A stretch of DNA of 6,116 nt from Lachnospiraceae bacterium (GCA_021199405.1 JAJQID010000215.1:1-6116); one strand, 5' to 3'; positions 1-5,940 are shown, numbered from the stretch's first letter. Notes: a model not told the origin generated them from the sequence alone. Made by a program: numbers and translations.

Positions 1-1196
1 CAGGGGCAGTGGGAATTATCTATTCCGCCATGGCGCTGATCCAGGCCTTCGCGTTCATGATCGGCATGGGAGCGGGCAACAATATTTCCCGGCTGCTGGG
101 CTCAGGGAAGGAAGAGGAGGCCAGGCGGTATGCGTCGGTGGCCTGGGGTACGGGCTTTGCCCTCGGTTGTGTGGTGGCGGTGCTTGGTTCAACGCAGATG
201 CACAATATCGTCATGCTCCTTGGCTCTACGGAGACTATTGCTCCTTATGCGGAGGCGTACGCCCGATATATTTTCCTGGCGGCTCCGTTTATGATGTGCT
301 CATTCATTATGAATAATCTGCTTCGCTTCCAGGGGCTGGCCTCCTATGCCATGGTGGGGATCACCATCGGCGGGATCTTAAATATGATTCTGGATCCGAT
401 TCTGATTTTTGGGTTTGACATGGGCACCGCGGGCGCGGGGGCAGCCACGGGCTTTTCTCAGTTTGTCAGCTTCTGTATTCTGCTGATGATGTGCAATACA
501 CACAAAGACGCGATTCATATTACGCCGCGCAATTTCCGGCCATCCTTTGGGATGTACGGCCGGATTCTGTACACTGGCGCTCCTTCTCTTGCAAGGCAGG
601 GGATCGCCAGCGTTTCTTCCGTGATGCTGAATTCTATTGCCGGGCAGTATGGGGACGCGGCGGTGGCAGCCATGTCCATCGTGTCCCGCTTTACCATGTT
701 TATTAATTCCGCGGTGGTGGGCTTCGGTCAGGGCTTCCAGCCGGTCTGCGCCTTTAATTTCGGCGCGAAAAAAATTGATCGGGTTAAAAGATCATTCTGG
801 TTTGGCGTGAAGGTCATGACCATTGCGTTGATTGTCATGTGCGGGATCTCCATGCTGTTTTCCGGGAATATTATCGCGCTGTTCAGAAAGGACGACGCCG
901 AGGTCATTGCCATCGGCACCTTTGCTCTGCGCGCCCAGCTTCTCACTATGCCGCTCTGGGGCTATTATACCATGTGCAATATGTTTTCTCAGTCCATTGG
1001 CTATGGTGTCCGCGCATCCATTATCTCCTGCGCCAGACAGGGACTTTTCCTGATTCCTGTGCTGGCTGTTCTTCCCAGTGTTCTGGGGCTTCGGGGACTG
1101 CAGCTTTCTCAGCCGCTGGCGGACATCCTTGCATTTGTGCTGGCGCTGGTGCTGACCAGCGGGATATTAAAGGAGCTGGATAAGAAGGGGTGTTAG
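1..1196 (+). CDS. MATE-family multidrug/cation antiporter, 5' truncated by window edge
   Basis: Integral membrane exporter of the MATE (multi-antimicrobial extrusion) family, which expels drugs or metabolites in exchange for Na+ or H+. The frame is open to the left edge (first whole codon at position 3), so the GTG at 9 is not the start. About 397 residues are visible against a usual ~450, so roughly the first 50-60 residues are missing. Seen: several hydrophobic segments; the first-half signature G-N-N-I-S-R-L-L-G-S-G-K at about residues 23-34, followed by E-E-E-A-R-R; N-M-I-L-D-P-I-L-I-F and G-T-A-G-A-G-A-A-T in the middle; and the second-half signature G-F-G-Q-G-F-Q-P-V-C-A-F-N-F-G-A at about 240-255. 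The Q-G-x-Q-P motif is typical of MepA/NorM-like members. It ends K-K-G-C at TAG 1194-1196. It is not obviously linked to the phosphate genes. Substrate cannot be inferred. Confidence 0.94.
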   Translation, partial: GAVGIIYSAMALIQAFAFMIGMGAGNNISRLLGSGKEEEARRYASVAWGTGFALGCVVAVLGSTQMHNIVMLLGSTETIAPYAEAYARYIFLAAPFMMCSFIMNNLLRFQGLASYAMVGITIGGILNMILDPILIFGFDMGTAGAGAATGFSQFVSFCILLMMCNTHKDAIHITPRNFRPSFGMYGRILYTGAPSLARQGIASVSSVMLNSIAGQYGDAAVAAMSIVSRFTMFINSAVVGFGQGFQPVCAFNFGAKKIDRVKRSFWFGVKVMTIALIVMCGISMLFSGNIIALFRKDDAEVIAIGTFALRAQLLTMPLWGYYTMCNMFSQSIGYGVRASIISCARQGLFLIPVLAVLPSVLGLRGLQLSQPLADILAFVLALVLTSGILKELDKKGC

Positions 1197-1222
1197 CGGC
1201 ACCCCTGTCAGTTTCCTTTTTT
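1186..1222 (+). terminator. Probable rho-independent terminator overlapping the MATE stop codon
   Basis: Perfect 7-bp inverted repeat AGGGGTG (1186-1192) / CACCCCT (1200-1206) with a 7-nt loop that contains the TAG stop. A run of six T lies at 1217-1222. The T-run starts 10 nt after the stem, which is further than in an ideal terminator, so strength is uncertain. Its place at the end of the MATE gene and before the pst promoter region fits termination. Confidence 0.5.
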
Positions 1223-1275
1223 ATCCGCCTCAGTTATTTCTTATCCAAAGCTCAAAATTTGATATGAATGAGCTT

Positions 1276-1313
1276 CTTACATCCATTTTACATTTCCACA
1301 TTTCCATTTTACC
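1276..1313 (+). promoter_or_regulatory. Candidate PhoP-binding repeats upstream of pstS
   Basis: Three TTTACA-like hexamers lie on one helical face: CTTACA at 1276-1281, TTTACA at 1287-1292 (11 bp on) and TTTACC at 1308-1313 (21 bp further, two turns). A nonamer CCATTTTAC occurs at both 1283-1291 and 1304-1312, and ACATTTCCA at 1290-1298 and 1298-1306. In Bacillus, PhoP binds direct repeats of about TTnACA with ~5-bp spacers upstream of Pho genes; the layout and the gene it precedes agree. Activation of pst under phosphate limitation is inference. AT-rich DNA can give such repeats by chance. Confidence 0.5.
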
Positions 1314-1326
1314 TTCCTCTGATAGT

Positions 1327-1352
1327 TTGTAAACTGCCCCCTGTAGTACAAT
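1327..1352 (+). promoter_or_regulatory. Candidate pstS promoter (-10 TACAAT)
   Basis: TACAAT at 1347-1352 is a fair -10 hexamer (5 of 6 to TATAAT), placing a start near 1359. The best upstream match, TTGTAA at 1327-1332, is only 14 bp away, so there is no good -35; this is common at activator-dependent promoters. An alternative pair is TTTACC 1308-1313 with TAAACT 1330-1335 (16-bp spacer), which would start near 1342 and use the last repeat as the -35. The sequence cannot decide between them. Confidence 0.3.
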
Positions 1353-1383
1353 GCATTCGTACACGAAAAAGAATACATTGTAC
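1346..1383 (+). repeat. 13-bp-arm inverted repeat in the pstS leader/operator region
   Basis: GTACAATGCATTC (1346-1358) and GAATACATTGTAC (1371-1383) are complementary at 12 of 13 positions (only C1354/A1375 mismatched), separated by the 12-nt A-rich spacer 1359-1370. The left arm overlaps the candidate -10 and the right arm ends 7 nt before the GGGAGG ribosome binding site of pstS. It could be a dimeric regulator operator, or a leader hairpin if transcription starts upstream of 1346. No T-run follows, so it is not a terminator. Confidence 0.6.
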
Positions 1384-1400
1384 ATATCAGGGAGGAAAAT

Positions 1401-2342
1401 ATGAAATTCAAAAAAGTAGTTGCATTTGCAACTGTAATGGCAATGACCATGTCCATGGCGGCATGCGGTTCCAGCTCCAGCAGTACGAGCACCAGCAGTT
1501 CAAGCTCGAGCACAAGCTCCAGCTCTGAGGCCAGCTCCAGCTCCGAGAGCAGTTCTTCCAGTGAGGCTGCGGCAGAAACGGAAAGCACACAGGAGGCAGC
1601 CTTAGTCAGCGGCAAGGTGTCCATGTCCGGTTCCACATCCATGGAAAAATATGTCAGCGCTCTGATTGAGACCTACGCGGAGATCAATCCCAATATCACG
1701 GTGACTGCCGAGTATGTGGGTTCCGGCGCGGGGATTGAGCAGGTGATTGCCGGTTCTGTAGATATCGGCAACTCTTCCAGAAATCTGAAGGATGCTGAGA
1801 TGGAGAGCGGCGCGGTGGAGAATATCGTAGCCATCGACGGTATCGCGGTGGTAGTAGACCCGGCGAACACGGTTGATGATCTGACTCAGGAGGAGCTGGT
1901 TTCCATCTATACCGGTGAGATTACCAACTGGTCCGAGCTTGGCGGCAGCGACACTCCCATCGTAGTGATCGGCCGTGAGGCAGGCAGCGGCACCAGAGGA
2001 GCTTTTGAAGAGCTGCTTGGTATTGAGGATGTCTGCGCATACGCTTCTGAGCTTGACTCTACCGGCGCGGTGATCGCAACCGTAGCGGCAACTGAAGGAG
2101 CCATTGGCTACGCTTCTCTGGACAGCATCAATGACACGGTTGTCGCTGTGAAGCTGGACGGCGTGGAAGCAACGGAGGAGAACATCGTTGCGGGAGATTA
2201 CTTCCTTTGCAGACCCTTTGTGATGGCCACCAACGGCGAGATTTCCGAGCAGAGCGAAGCGGTTCAGGCCTGGTTTGAGTTTGTGTACAGCGACGAGGGC
2301 AAGGCGGTAGCACAGGAAGTCGGCCTGATCACTGTGGACTAA
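1401..2342 (+). CDS. pstS: Phosphate ABC transporter substrate-binding lipoprotein PstS
   Basis: Extracytoplasmic phosphate-binding protein of the Pst importer, expected to be tethered to the outer face of the membrane. It has 313 residues. Residues 1-21 form a lipoprotein signal peptide (K-F-K-K, hydrophobic core, M-A-A-C with the lipidated Cys at 22). Residues 24-54 are a linker with 25 serines, then an acidic/Ala stretch to about 67. The binding domain follows: S-G-S-T-S-M at 76-81, V-G-S-G-A-G at 106-111, D-I-G-N-S-S-R at 121-127 and G-R-E-A-G-S-G-T-R at 191-199, the usual phosphate-contacting loops of PstS. Also typical are I-Y-T-G-E-I-T-N-W at 169-177 and a C-terminal F-V-Y-S-D-E-G-K. 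The ATG at 1401 is set by GGGAGG at 1390-1395. First gene of the operon, 26 nt before pstC. Probably Pho-regulated from the repeats upstream. Confidence 0.97.
   Translation: MKFKKVVAFATVMAMTMSMAACGSSSSSTSTSSSSSSTSSSSEASSSSESSSSSEAAAETESTQEAALVSGKVSMSGSTSMEKYVSALIETYAEINPNITVTAEYVGSGAGIEQVIAGSVDIGNSSRNLKDAEMESGAVENIVAIDGIAVVVDPANTVDDLTQEELVSIYTGEITNWSELGGSDTPIVVIGREAGSGTRGAFEELLGIEDVCAYASELDSTGAVIATVAATEGAIGYASLDSINDTVVAVKLDGVEATEENIVAGDYFLCRPFVMATNGEISEQSEAVQAWFEFVYSDEGKAVAQEVGLITVD
1515..1568 (+). repeat. 18-nt tandem repeat (three units) encoding the PstS serine linker
   Basis: Three in-frame 18-nt units encode S-S-S-S-E-A (residues 39-44), S-S-S-S-E-S (45-50) and S-S-S-S-E-A (51-56). The first two share AGCTCCAGCTCYGAG (1515-1529 and 1533-1547); the third keeps the peptide but uses other serine codons (AGT, TCT, TCC). 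A looser serine-rich unit precedes it at 1497-1514. It looks like unit duplication followed by codon drift. The linker likely spaces the binding domain from the membrane. Confidence 0.75.
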
Positions 2343-2368
2343 GAGGAAGATAACATAAGGATTTGTAA

Positions 2369-3349
2369 ATGATGAACGAACATCCTGCAATGAAAAATAC
2401 GAACAGACAATTGGAAAAAACGGGAACAGGTTCGATCAACGGAAGCAGAAAAGACAGGGCAATGGCCGAGGTCGCGGCACAGATTATCTTTACGGTCTGC
2501 GCGGCCGCGGCCATTGTGGCCGTTGCGGCGATCTGCATCTATATGGTCAGAAACGGACTCCCGGCCCTGTTTACCGTGGGAATCAAAGAGATTCTCTTTT
2601 CTACGGAGTGGGCTCCCACAGCGGCGGAGCCGAAATATGGTATCCTGCTGGTTATTCTTACCTCTATCGTGGGAACCTCTCTGGCCATACTTTTGGGTGT
2701 GCCGGTGGGGCTTCTGACTGCGGTCTTTATTGCCGAGGTGGCCCACAAAAATCTGGTGAAGGTGGTGCAGCCGGCGGTGGAACTTCTGGCAGGCATTCCA
2801 TCCGTTGTGTATGGCCTGTTGGGCATTTATCTCTTAAAGCCTCTGATGTATAAGCTGGAGCGCTTCGTTTTTGCGGGCAGCACTACACATCAGTATACCG
2901 GCGGCGCGAATCTGATTTCGGCGGTGATTGTGCTGGCGATCATGATTTTGCCGACGGTAATCAATGTCAGCACCTCCTCCTTAAAGGCGGTGCCGATGGA
3001 ACTGAGAAGCGCTTCTCTGGCGCTGGGAGCCAGCCCGGTGCAGACCATTTTCAGGGTCACCATCCCGGCGGCCCATTCCGGCATCATCTCTGCCATTGTG
3101 CTGGGCGTAGGGAGAGCCATCGGCGAGGCCATGGCTATCACACTGGTTTCCGGTTCCTCTGTCAATGTGCCGCTGCCCTTCAATTCTGTGCGTTTTCTGA
3201 CGACAGCAATCGTCTCCGAGATGGGATACGCTTCCGGAACCCACAGACAGGTGCTCTTTACCATTGGACTTGTGCTGTTTATTTTTATCATGATTATCAA
3301 TGTGGCACTGACCAAAGGGCTGAAAAAGAAGGAGGAGGATCATGGGTAA
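2369..3349 (+). CDS. pstC: Phosphate ABC transporter permease PstC
   Basis: One of the two membrane subunits forming the phosphate channel of the PstSCAB importer. It has 326 residues. A charged/polar cytoplasmic tail of about 35 residues comes first, longer than in many PstC proteins, then TM1 at about 36-60 and an outer loop containing F-S-T-E-W. Further hydrophobic segments run from 91 to the C-terminus. A-G-I-P-S-V-V-Y-G at 141-149 is the Pst permease signature. The ABC-permease EAA loop starts at E211 (E-L-R-S-A-S-L-A-L-G-A-S, G220) and contacts PstB; G-R-A-I-G-E-A-M-A follows. The start is ATG 2369 (ATGATG), with a modest AAGG at 2357-2360; M32 (2462) is a possible but less well-supported alternative. 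It overlaps pstA by 8 bp, implying translational coupling. Confidence 0.96.
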   Translation: MMNEHPAMKNTNRQLEKTGTGSINGSRKDRAMAEVAAQIIFTVCAAAAIVAVAAICIYMVRNGLPALFTVGIKEILFSTEWAPTAAEPKYGILLVILTSIVGTSLAILLGVPVGLLTAVFIAEVAHKNLVKVVQPAVELLAGIPSVVYGLLGIYLLKPLMYKLERFVFAGSTTHQYTGGANLISAVIVLAIMILPTVINVSTSSLKAVPMELRSASLALGASPVQTIFRVTIPAAHSGIISAIVLGVGRAIGEAMAITLVSGSSVNVPLPFNSVRFLTTAIVSEMGYASGTHRQVLFTIGLVLFIFIMIINVALTKGLKKKEEDHG

Positions 3350-4235
3350 CGAAAAAGATATCACCATTCCGACGCTCTCTGTCCTCGGGAAAAAGCCCCG
3401 GATCGGGGACACCATTTTGCTGGCACTGATATATATCTGCGCATTTTTCGCGGTGGCGCTGATCGCGGGGATCATTCTGTATGTAGCTTATCGCGGAATT
3501 GGTGTGGTGAACTGGACCTTCCTGACCACCGCACCCAGCTTCAGAAACGGCACTGTGGGGATTGCCGGCAACATTATCAATACACTTCTGGTGGTAGCCC
3601 TGACATTGCTCATTGCCACACCTGTGGGCGTTGGCAGCGCTATTTACTTAAATGAATACGCGAAGGAGGGCAGGTTTACCCGTATCGTGGAGTTTACCAC
3701 TGAAACTCTGTCCGGCATTCCTTCCATTATCTACGGCCTGTTCGGCTTTATGCTGTTTGGCTCCATCTGGGGATATTGCATTCTGACAGGTTCCCTGACT
3801 CTGACCATCATGGTGCTGCCGCTGATTACCAGAAACACGCAGGAGGCGCTCAAAACGGTGCCGGCATCTTACCGTACCGGTGCGCTGGGTATGGGCGCCA
3901 CCAAGTGGTACATGATCCGCACCGTTCTGCTTCCCTCCGCCATGCCCGGTATTGTGACCGGCGTCATTCTGGCCATCGGCCGAATTGTAGGAGAAAGTGC
4001 GGCGCTTTTATTCACTGGCGGCAGCGACAACAGCCTGTTAAAGAGCGTCACGGACCTGCCCGGAAAGCTTTTGTCCTCCGGCGGGACTCTGACCATCGCC
4101 CTTTACCTTTATATGTCCAAAGCAGAATATGACACGGCCTTTGGCATTGCGCTGGTGCTGATTGTCATTGTCCTTCTGATCAATTTCGCAACCAAGGCGC
4201 TGACGGCGAAGTTCGATGTGACGAGGAGAAAGTGA
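3342..4235 (+). CDS. pstA: Phosphate ABC transporter permease PstA
   Basis: Second membrane subunit of the Pst channel, pairing with PstC and docking on a PstB dimer. It has 297 residues, normal for the family. TM1 lies at about 24-50, followed by an outer loop with N-W-T-F-L-T-T-A-P. S-G-I-P-S-I-I-Y-G at 124-132 matches the PstC signature. The EAA-type coupling loop is at about 174-200 (V-P-A-S-Y-R-T-G-A-L-G-M-G-A-T, then L-P-S-A-M-P-G-I), and I-G-R-I-V-G-E-S-A is the paralogue of G-R-A-I-G-E-A-M in PstC. The start ATG 3342 lies inside the end of pstC, 6 nt after AGGAGG at 3330-3335. It ends at TGA 4233-4235 with the basic tail R-R-K. Confidence 0.96.
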   Translation: MGNEKDITIPTLSVLGKKPRIGDTILLALIYICAFFAVALIAGIILYVAYRGIGVVNWTFLTTAPSFRNGTVGIAGNIINTLLVVALTLLIATPVGVGSAIYLNEYAKEGRFTRIVEFTTETLSGIPSIIYGLFGFMLFGSIWGYCILTGSLTLTIMVLPLITRNTQEALKTVPASYRTGALGMGATKWYMIRTVLLPSAMPGIVTGVILAIGRIVGESAALLFTGGSDNSLLKSVTDLPGKLLSSGGTLTIALYLYMSKAEYDTAFGIALVLIVIVLLINFATKALTAKFDVTRRK

Positions 4236-4279
4236 GCCTATCAGGCTGTGAATCGTTGGAAACAGGAGACTTATATTAT

Positions 4280-5035
4280 ATGGAAACTTCTTTTAAAATC
4301 AGAAATCTGAATCTCTACTATGGTGATAACCACGCCTTGAAGGACGTGGATATGGACATGGAAAAAAACAGCATCACCGCCTTCATTGGCCCTTCCGGCT
4401 GCGGCAAGTCCACCTTTCTGAAATGTCTGAACCGCATGAATGATCTGGTGCCAAACTGCAAAATTACCGGAGAGGTGCTTTTGGACGGGGAGGACATTTA
4501 TTCCCCACAGGTGGACACCACAAGGCTGCGCAAAAAGGTGGGCATGGTGTTTCAGCAGCCCAATCCCTTTCCCATGAGTATTTATGACAATATCGCTTAC
4601 GGCCCCAGAATTCACGGAATCAAGAACAAAGCGAAGCTGGATGAGATCGTGGAGGAGTCCTTAAAGGGCGCCGCCATCTTTGATGAGGTCAAGGACCGGC
4701 TGAAAAAGAGCGCCCTTGGCCTGTCCGGCGGCCAACAGCAGAGGCTTTGTATCGCGAGAGCTCTGGCAGTGGAGCCGGAGGTGCTTCTGATGGATGAGCC
4801 CACATCTGCTCTGGACCCCATTTCCACCTTGAAGATTGAGGAGCTGATGGAGAGCCTGAAGCAGAAATATACCGTGATCGTGGTCACTCACAATATGCAG
4901 CAGGCGGCCCGTGTGTCCGACTATACCGCATTCTTTTTGCTGGGAGAGATGATCGAGTTTGACAGCACCACAAATATCTTCAAGAGGCCGAAGGATAAGC
5001 GCACCGAGGATTATATCACAGGCCGGTTCGGGTGA
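4280..5035 (+). CDS. pstB: Phosphate ABC transporter ATP-binding protein PstB
   Basis: ATPase of the Pst importer, on the cytoplasmic face of PstC/PstA. From ATG 4280 it has 251 residues, the usual PstB size. It begins F-K-I-R-N-L-N-L-Y-Y-G, the conserved PstB opening. Walker A G-P-S-G-C-G-K-S-T is at 37-45, the Q-loop F-Q-Q-P-N-P-F at 91-97, the signature L-S-G-G-Q-Q-Q-R at 148-155, Walker B V-L-L-M-D-E-P at 168-174, the D-loop S-A-L-D at 176-179 and the switch histidine H204. All catalytic motifs are intact. An in-frame GTG at 4232, overlapping the pstA stop (GTGA), would add 16 residues with no PstB similarity, and its GAGGAG is only 3 nt away; ATG 4280 with AGGAG at 4264-4268 is preferred, though its 11-nt spacing is long. 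The exact start is the only doubt. Confidence 0.97.
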   Translation: METSFKIRNLNLYYGDNHALKDVDMDMEKNSITAFIGPSGCGKSTFLKCLNRMNDLVPNCKITGEVLLDGEDIYSPQVDTTRLRKKVGMVFQQPNPFPMSIYDNIAYGPRIHGIKNKAKLDEIVEESLKGAAIFDEVKDRLKKSALGLSGGQQQRLCIARALAVEPEVLLMDEPTSALDPISTLKIEELMESLKQKYTVIVVTHNMQQAARVSDYTAFFLLGEMIEFDSTTNIFKRPKDKRTEDYITGRFG

Positions 5036-5054
5036 AAAAAGGGGGAGCGAAAAT

Positions 5055-5717
5055 ATGGCGACAAGAGTAAATTTTGACAGGGAGCTGATCAAATTAAGAC
5101 AGTCCCTTCTGGAAATGTCCGACCAGATCGAGCATGCCTACGGGAAGCTCTTAAAGGGACTGCGCAGGAGGGATGGGGAGCTTCTGGAGCAGATCAGGGA
5201 GGAGGATCATATCATTGATGATATGCAGCGGGCCATTGAATCCCGCTGCCTGACTCTTTTGATCAAGCAGACTCCGGTGGCGCGGGACATGAGAGTGGTG
5301 TCCGCATCCTTAAAGATGGTCACGGATCTGGAGCGCAGCGGCCATCACGCCGCCGACATCGCGGAGATTTTTCTCAGGATGAGCCAGGCGGATCTGGAGG
5401 AATATTCTAAGGAAATCGATGATATGATCTCAAAGGTGGTCATGATGCACAAGAGCGCGGTCACAGCCTTTGTGGAGCGCAACGAGGATCTGGCAAACCA
5501 GACCATTGCTTATGACGATGAGATTGACGGCTGCTTTAACGATATCAAAAATGATATTATTGCAAAAATCCATTCCGGTGCGGTCAATCCGGACGGCTGC
5601 GTGGATGCGCTTCTGGTCGCAAAATGGCTGGAAAAGGTGGGAGATCACGCGGTCAATATCTGCGAGTGGGAGATTTTCCAGGAGACGGGGACTATCGGAG
5701 AGCATAGAATTATGTGA
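5055..5717 (+). CDS. phoU: Phosphate signalling/transport regulator PhoU
   Basis: Cytoplasmic, all-helical negative regulator that links Pst transport status to the Pho sensor kinase and limits phosphate uptake. From ATG 5055 it has 220 residues, near normal. The start follows GGGGGAG at 5041-5047 and lies 19 nt after pstB; a longer in-frame start at 4959 would overlap pstB by 77 bp and is rejected. Two PhoU repeats are visible. In the first, R-D-M-R-V-V-S-A at 77-84 leads to D-L-E-R-S-G-H-H-A-A-D-I at 91-102. In the second, K-W-L-E-K-V-G-D-H-A-V-N-I lies at 190-202. PhoU proteins bind metal through E/D-x-x-x-D motifs; the second repeat keeps E193/D197, but the first has His97 where Asp is usual. 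The stop codon lies within the terminal inverted repeat of the downstream palindromic element, so the last residues may be affected by that element. Confidence 0.96.
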   Translation: MATRVNFDRELIKLRQSLLEMSDQIEHAYGKLLKGLRRRDGELLEQIREEDHIIDDMQRAIESRCLTLLIKQTPVARDMRVVSASLKMVTDLERSGHHAADIAEIFLRMSQADLEEYSKEIDDMISKVVMMHKSAVTAFVERNEDLANQTIAYDDEIDGCFNDIKNDIIAKIHSGAVNPDGCVDALLVAKWLEKVGDHAVNICEWEIFQETGTIGEHRIM

Positions 5718-5876
5718 AAGTCGATTGCTTCGCACATTGTGCTCCCGCAATCGACGACGAAATTCGCAATCCGCGTTATCACGCTGCTTGCTCATATCGT
5801 CTTGGTTGTCTAATAGGCAGCCATCTGGACAGGCAAGCCTGTCCATCTGACTGTCTATTGACAACACTTTCACATA
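5711..5876. repeat. MITE-like palindromic element or three-arm structured RNA after phoU
   Basis: A perfect 10-bp inverted repeat, TATGTGAAAG (5711-5720) and CTTTCACATA (5867-5876), encloses three abutting stem-loops. Arm 1: GTCGATTGC 5720-5728 with GCAATCGAC 5747-5755, plus an inner GCAC/GTGC. Arm 2 (5756-5801): GACGA/TCGTC, GCAA/TTGC and GCGT/ACGC, nested. Arm 3 (5805-5865): GTTGTC/GACAAC, AATAG/CTATT, CAG/CTG, CA/TG, then TGGACAGGC/GCCTGTCCA at the tip. Allowing one mismatch, the outer repeat extends to 5708-5879. TA at 5711-5712 and 5875-5876 could be a target duplication around a 162-bp element with TGTGAAAG ends, as in IS630/Tc1-type MITEs. No transposase and no convincing protein is present. 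The structure is seen directly; mobility or RNA function is inference. There is no T-run, so it is not a plain terminator. Confidence 0.6.
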
Positions 5877-5894
5877 TTTTACCCAGATTTTACT
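5867..5894 (+). promoter_or_regulatory. Candidate PhoP-binding repeats upstream of the Na/Pi gene
   Basis: TTTACC at 5878-5883 and TTTACT at 5889-5894 are exactly 11 bp apart with a 5-nt spacer, and a weaker CTTTCA at 5867-5872 is in the same phase. Sequence and spacing resemble the repeats before pstS (TTTACA/TTTACC, 11- and 21-bp phase). They end 9 nt before a good -35. Shared phosphate-starvation control of both uptake systems is inferred. With only two good hexamers in AT-rich DNA, chance is possible. The left end overlaps the terminal repeat of the palindromic element. Confidence 0.4.
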
Positions 5895-5903
5895 TTCATT
5901 GGA

Positions 5904-5931
5904 TTGAAAAAAATTCAGTTTCTTTTAGAAT
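5904..5931 (+). promoter_or_regulatory. Sigma-A-like promoter for the Na/Pi cotransporter gene
   Basis: TTGAAA (5904-5909, 5 of 6 to TTGACA), a 16-bp spacer, and TAGAAT (5926-5931, 5 of 6 to TATAAT). A start would fall near 5938, leaving a leader of about 107 nt that contains the hairpin at 5941-5985. TAAAAT at 5931-5936 is an overlapping alternative -10. Confidence 0.5.
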
Positions 5932-5940
5932 AAAATAAAG

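Noticed and set aside
839..1183. 114-codon + strand frame inside the MATE gene
   Set aside because: Out-of-frame overlap with a well-conserved MATE C-terminal half; composition (Cys, His, Ser-rich) is typical of a shadow frame.
1277..1642. 121-codon minus-strand frame with a Glu-Leu-rich repeat
   Set aside because: The Glu/Leu repeats are the reverse complement of the AGC/TCC serine codons in the PstS linker; low complexity, no start signal.
1602..2390. 262-codon open frame on the minus strand opposite pstS
   Set aside because: It is entirely antisense to a gene with full PstS motifs, has no ribosome binding site before its ATG, and its translation shows no recognisable domain. It reflects codon bias of pstS.
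4959..5054. Longer phoU start at 4959, adding 32 residues
   Set aside because: It would overlap the end of pstB by 77 bp and add residues unlike PhoU; ATG 5055 has GGGGGAG at the right spacing and gives a normal length.
5720..5801. tRNA gene or CRISPR-like repeats suggested by the multi-arm folding
   Set aside because: No anticodon arm, T-loop motif or CCA end is present, the arms differ in sequence and are not regularly spaced repeats with spacers.
5430..5873. 147-codon minus-strand frame over the phoU 3' half and the palindromic element
   Set aside because: Antisense to conserved phoU sequence, no ribosome binding site, no recognisable protein features.
5714..5938. 74-codon + strand frame across the phoU-Na/Pi gap
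   Set aside because: It starts inside the last phoU codons in another frame, has no ribosome binding site of its own, and runs through the palindromic stem-loops; the pairing, not a protein, explains the sequence.
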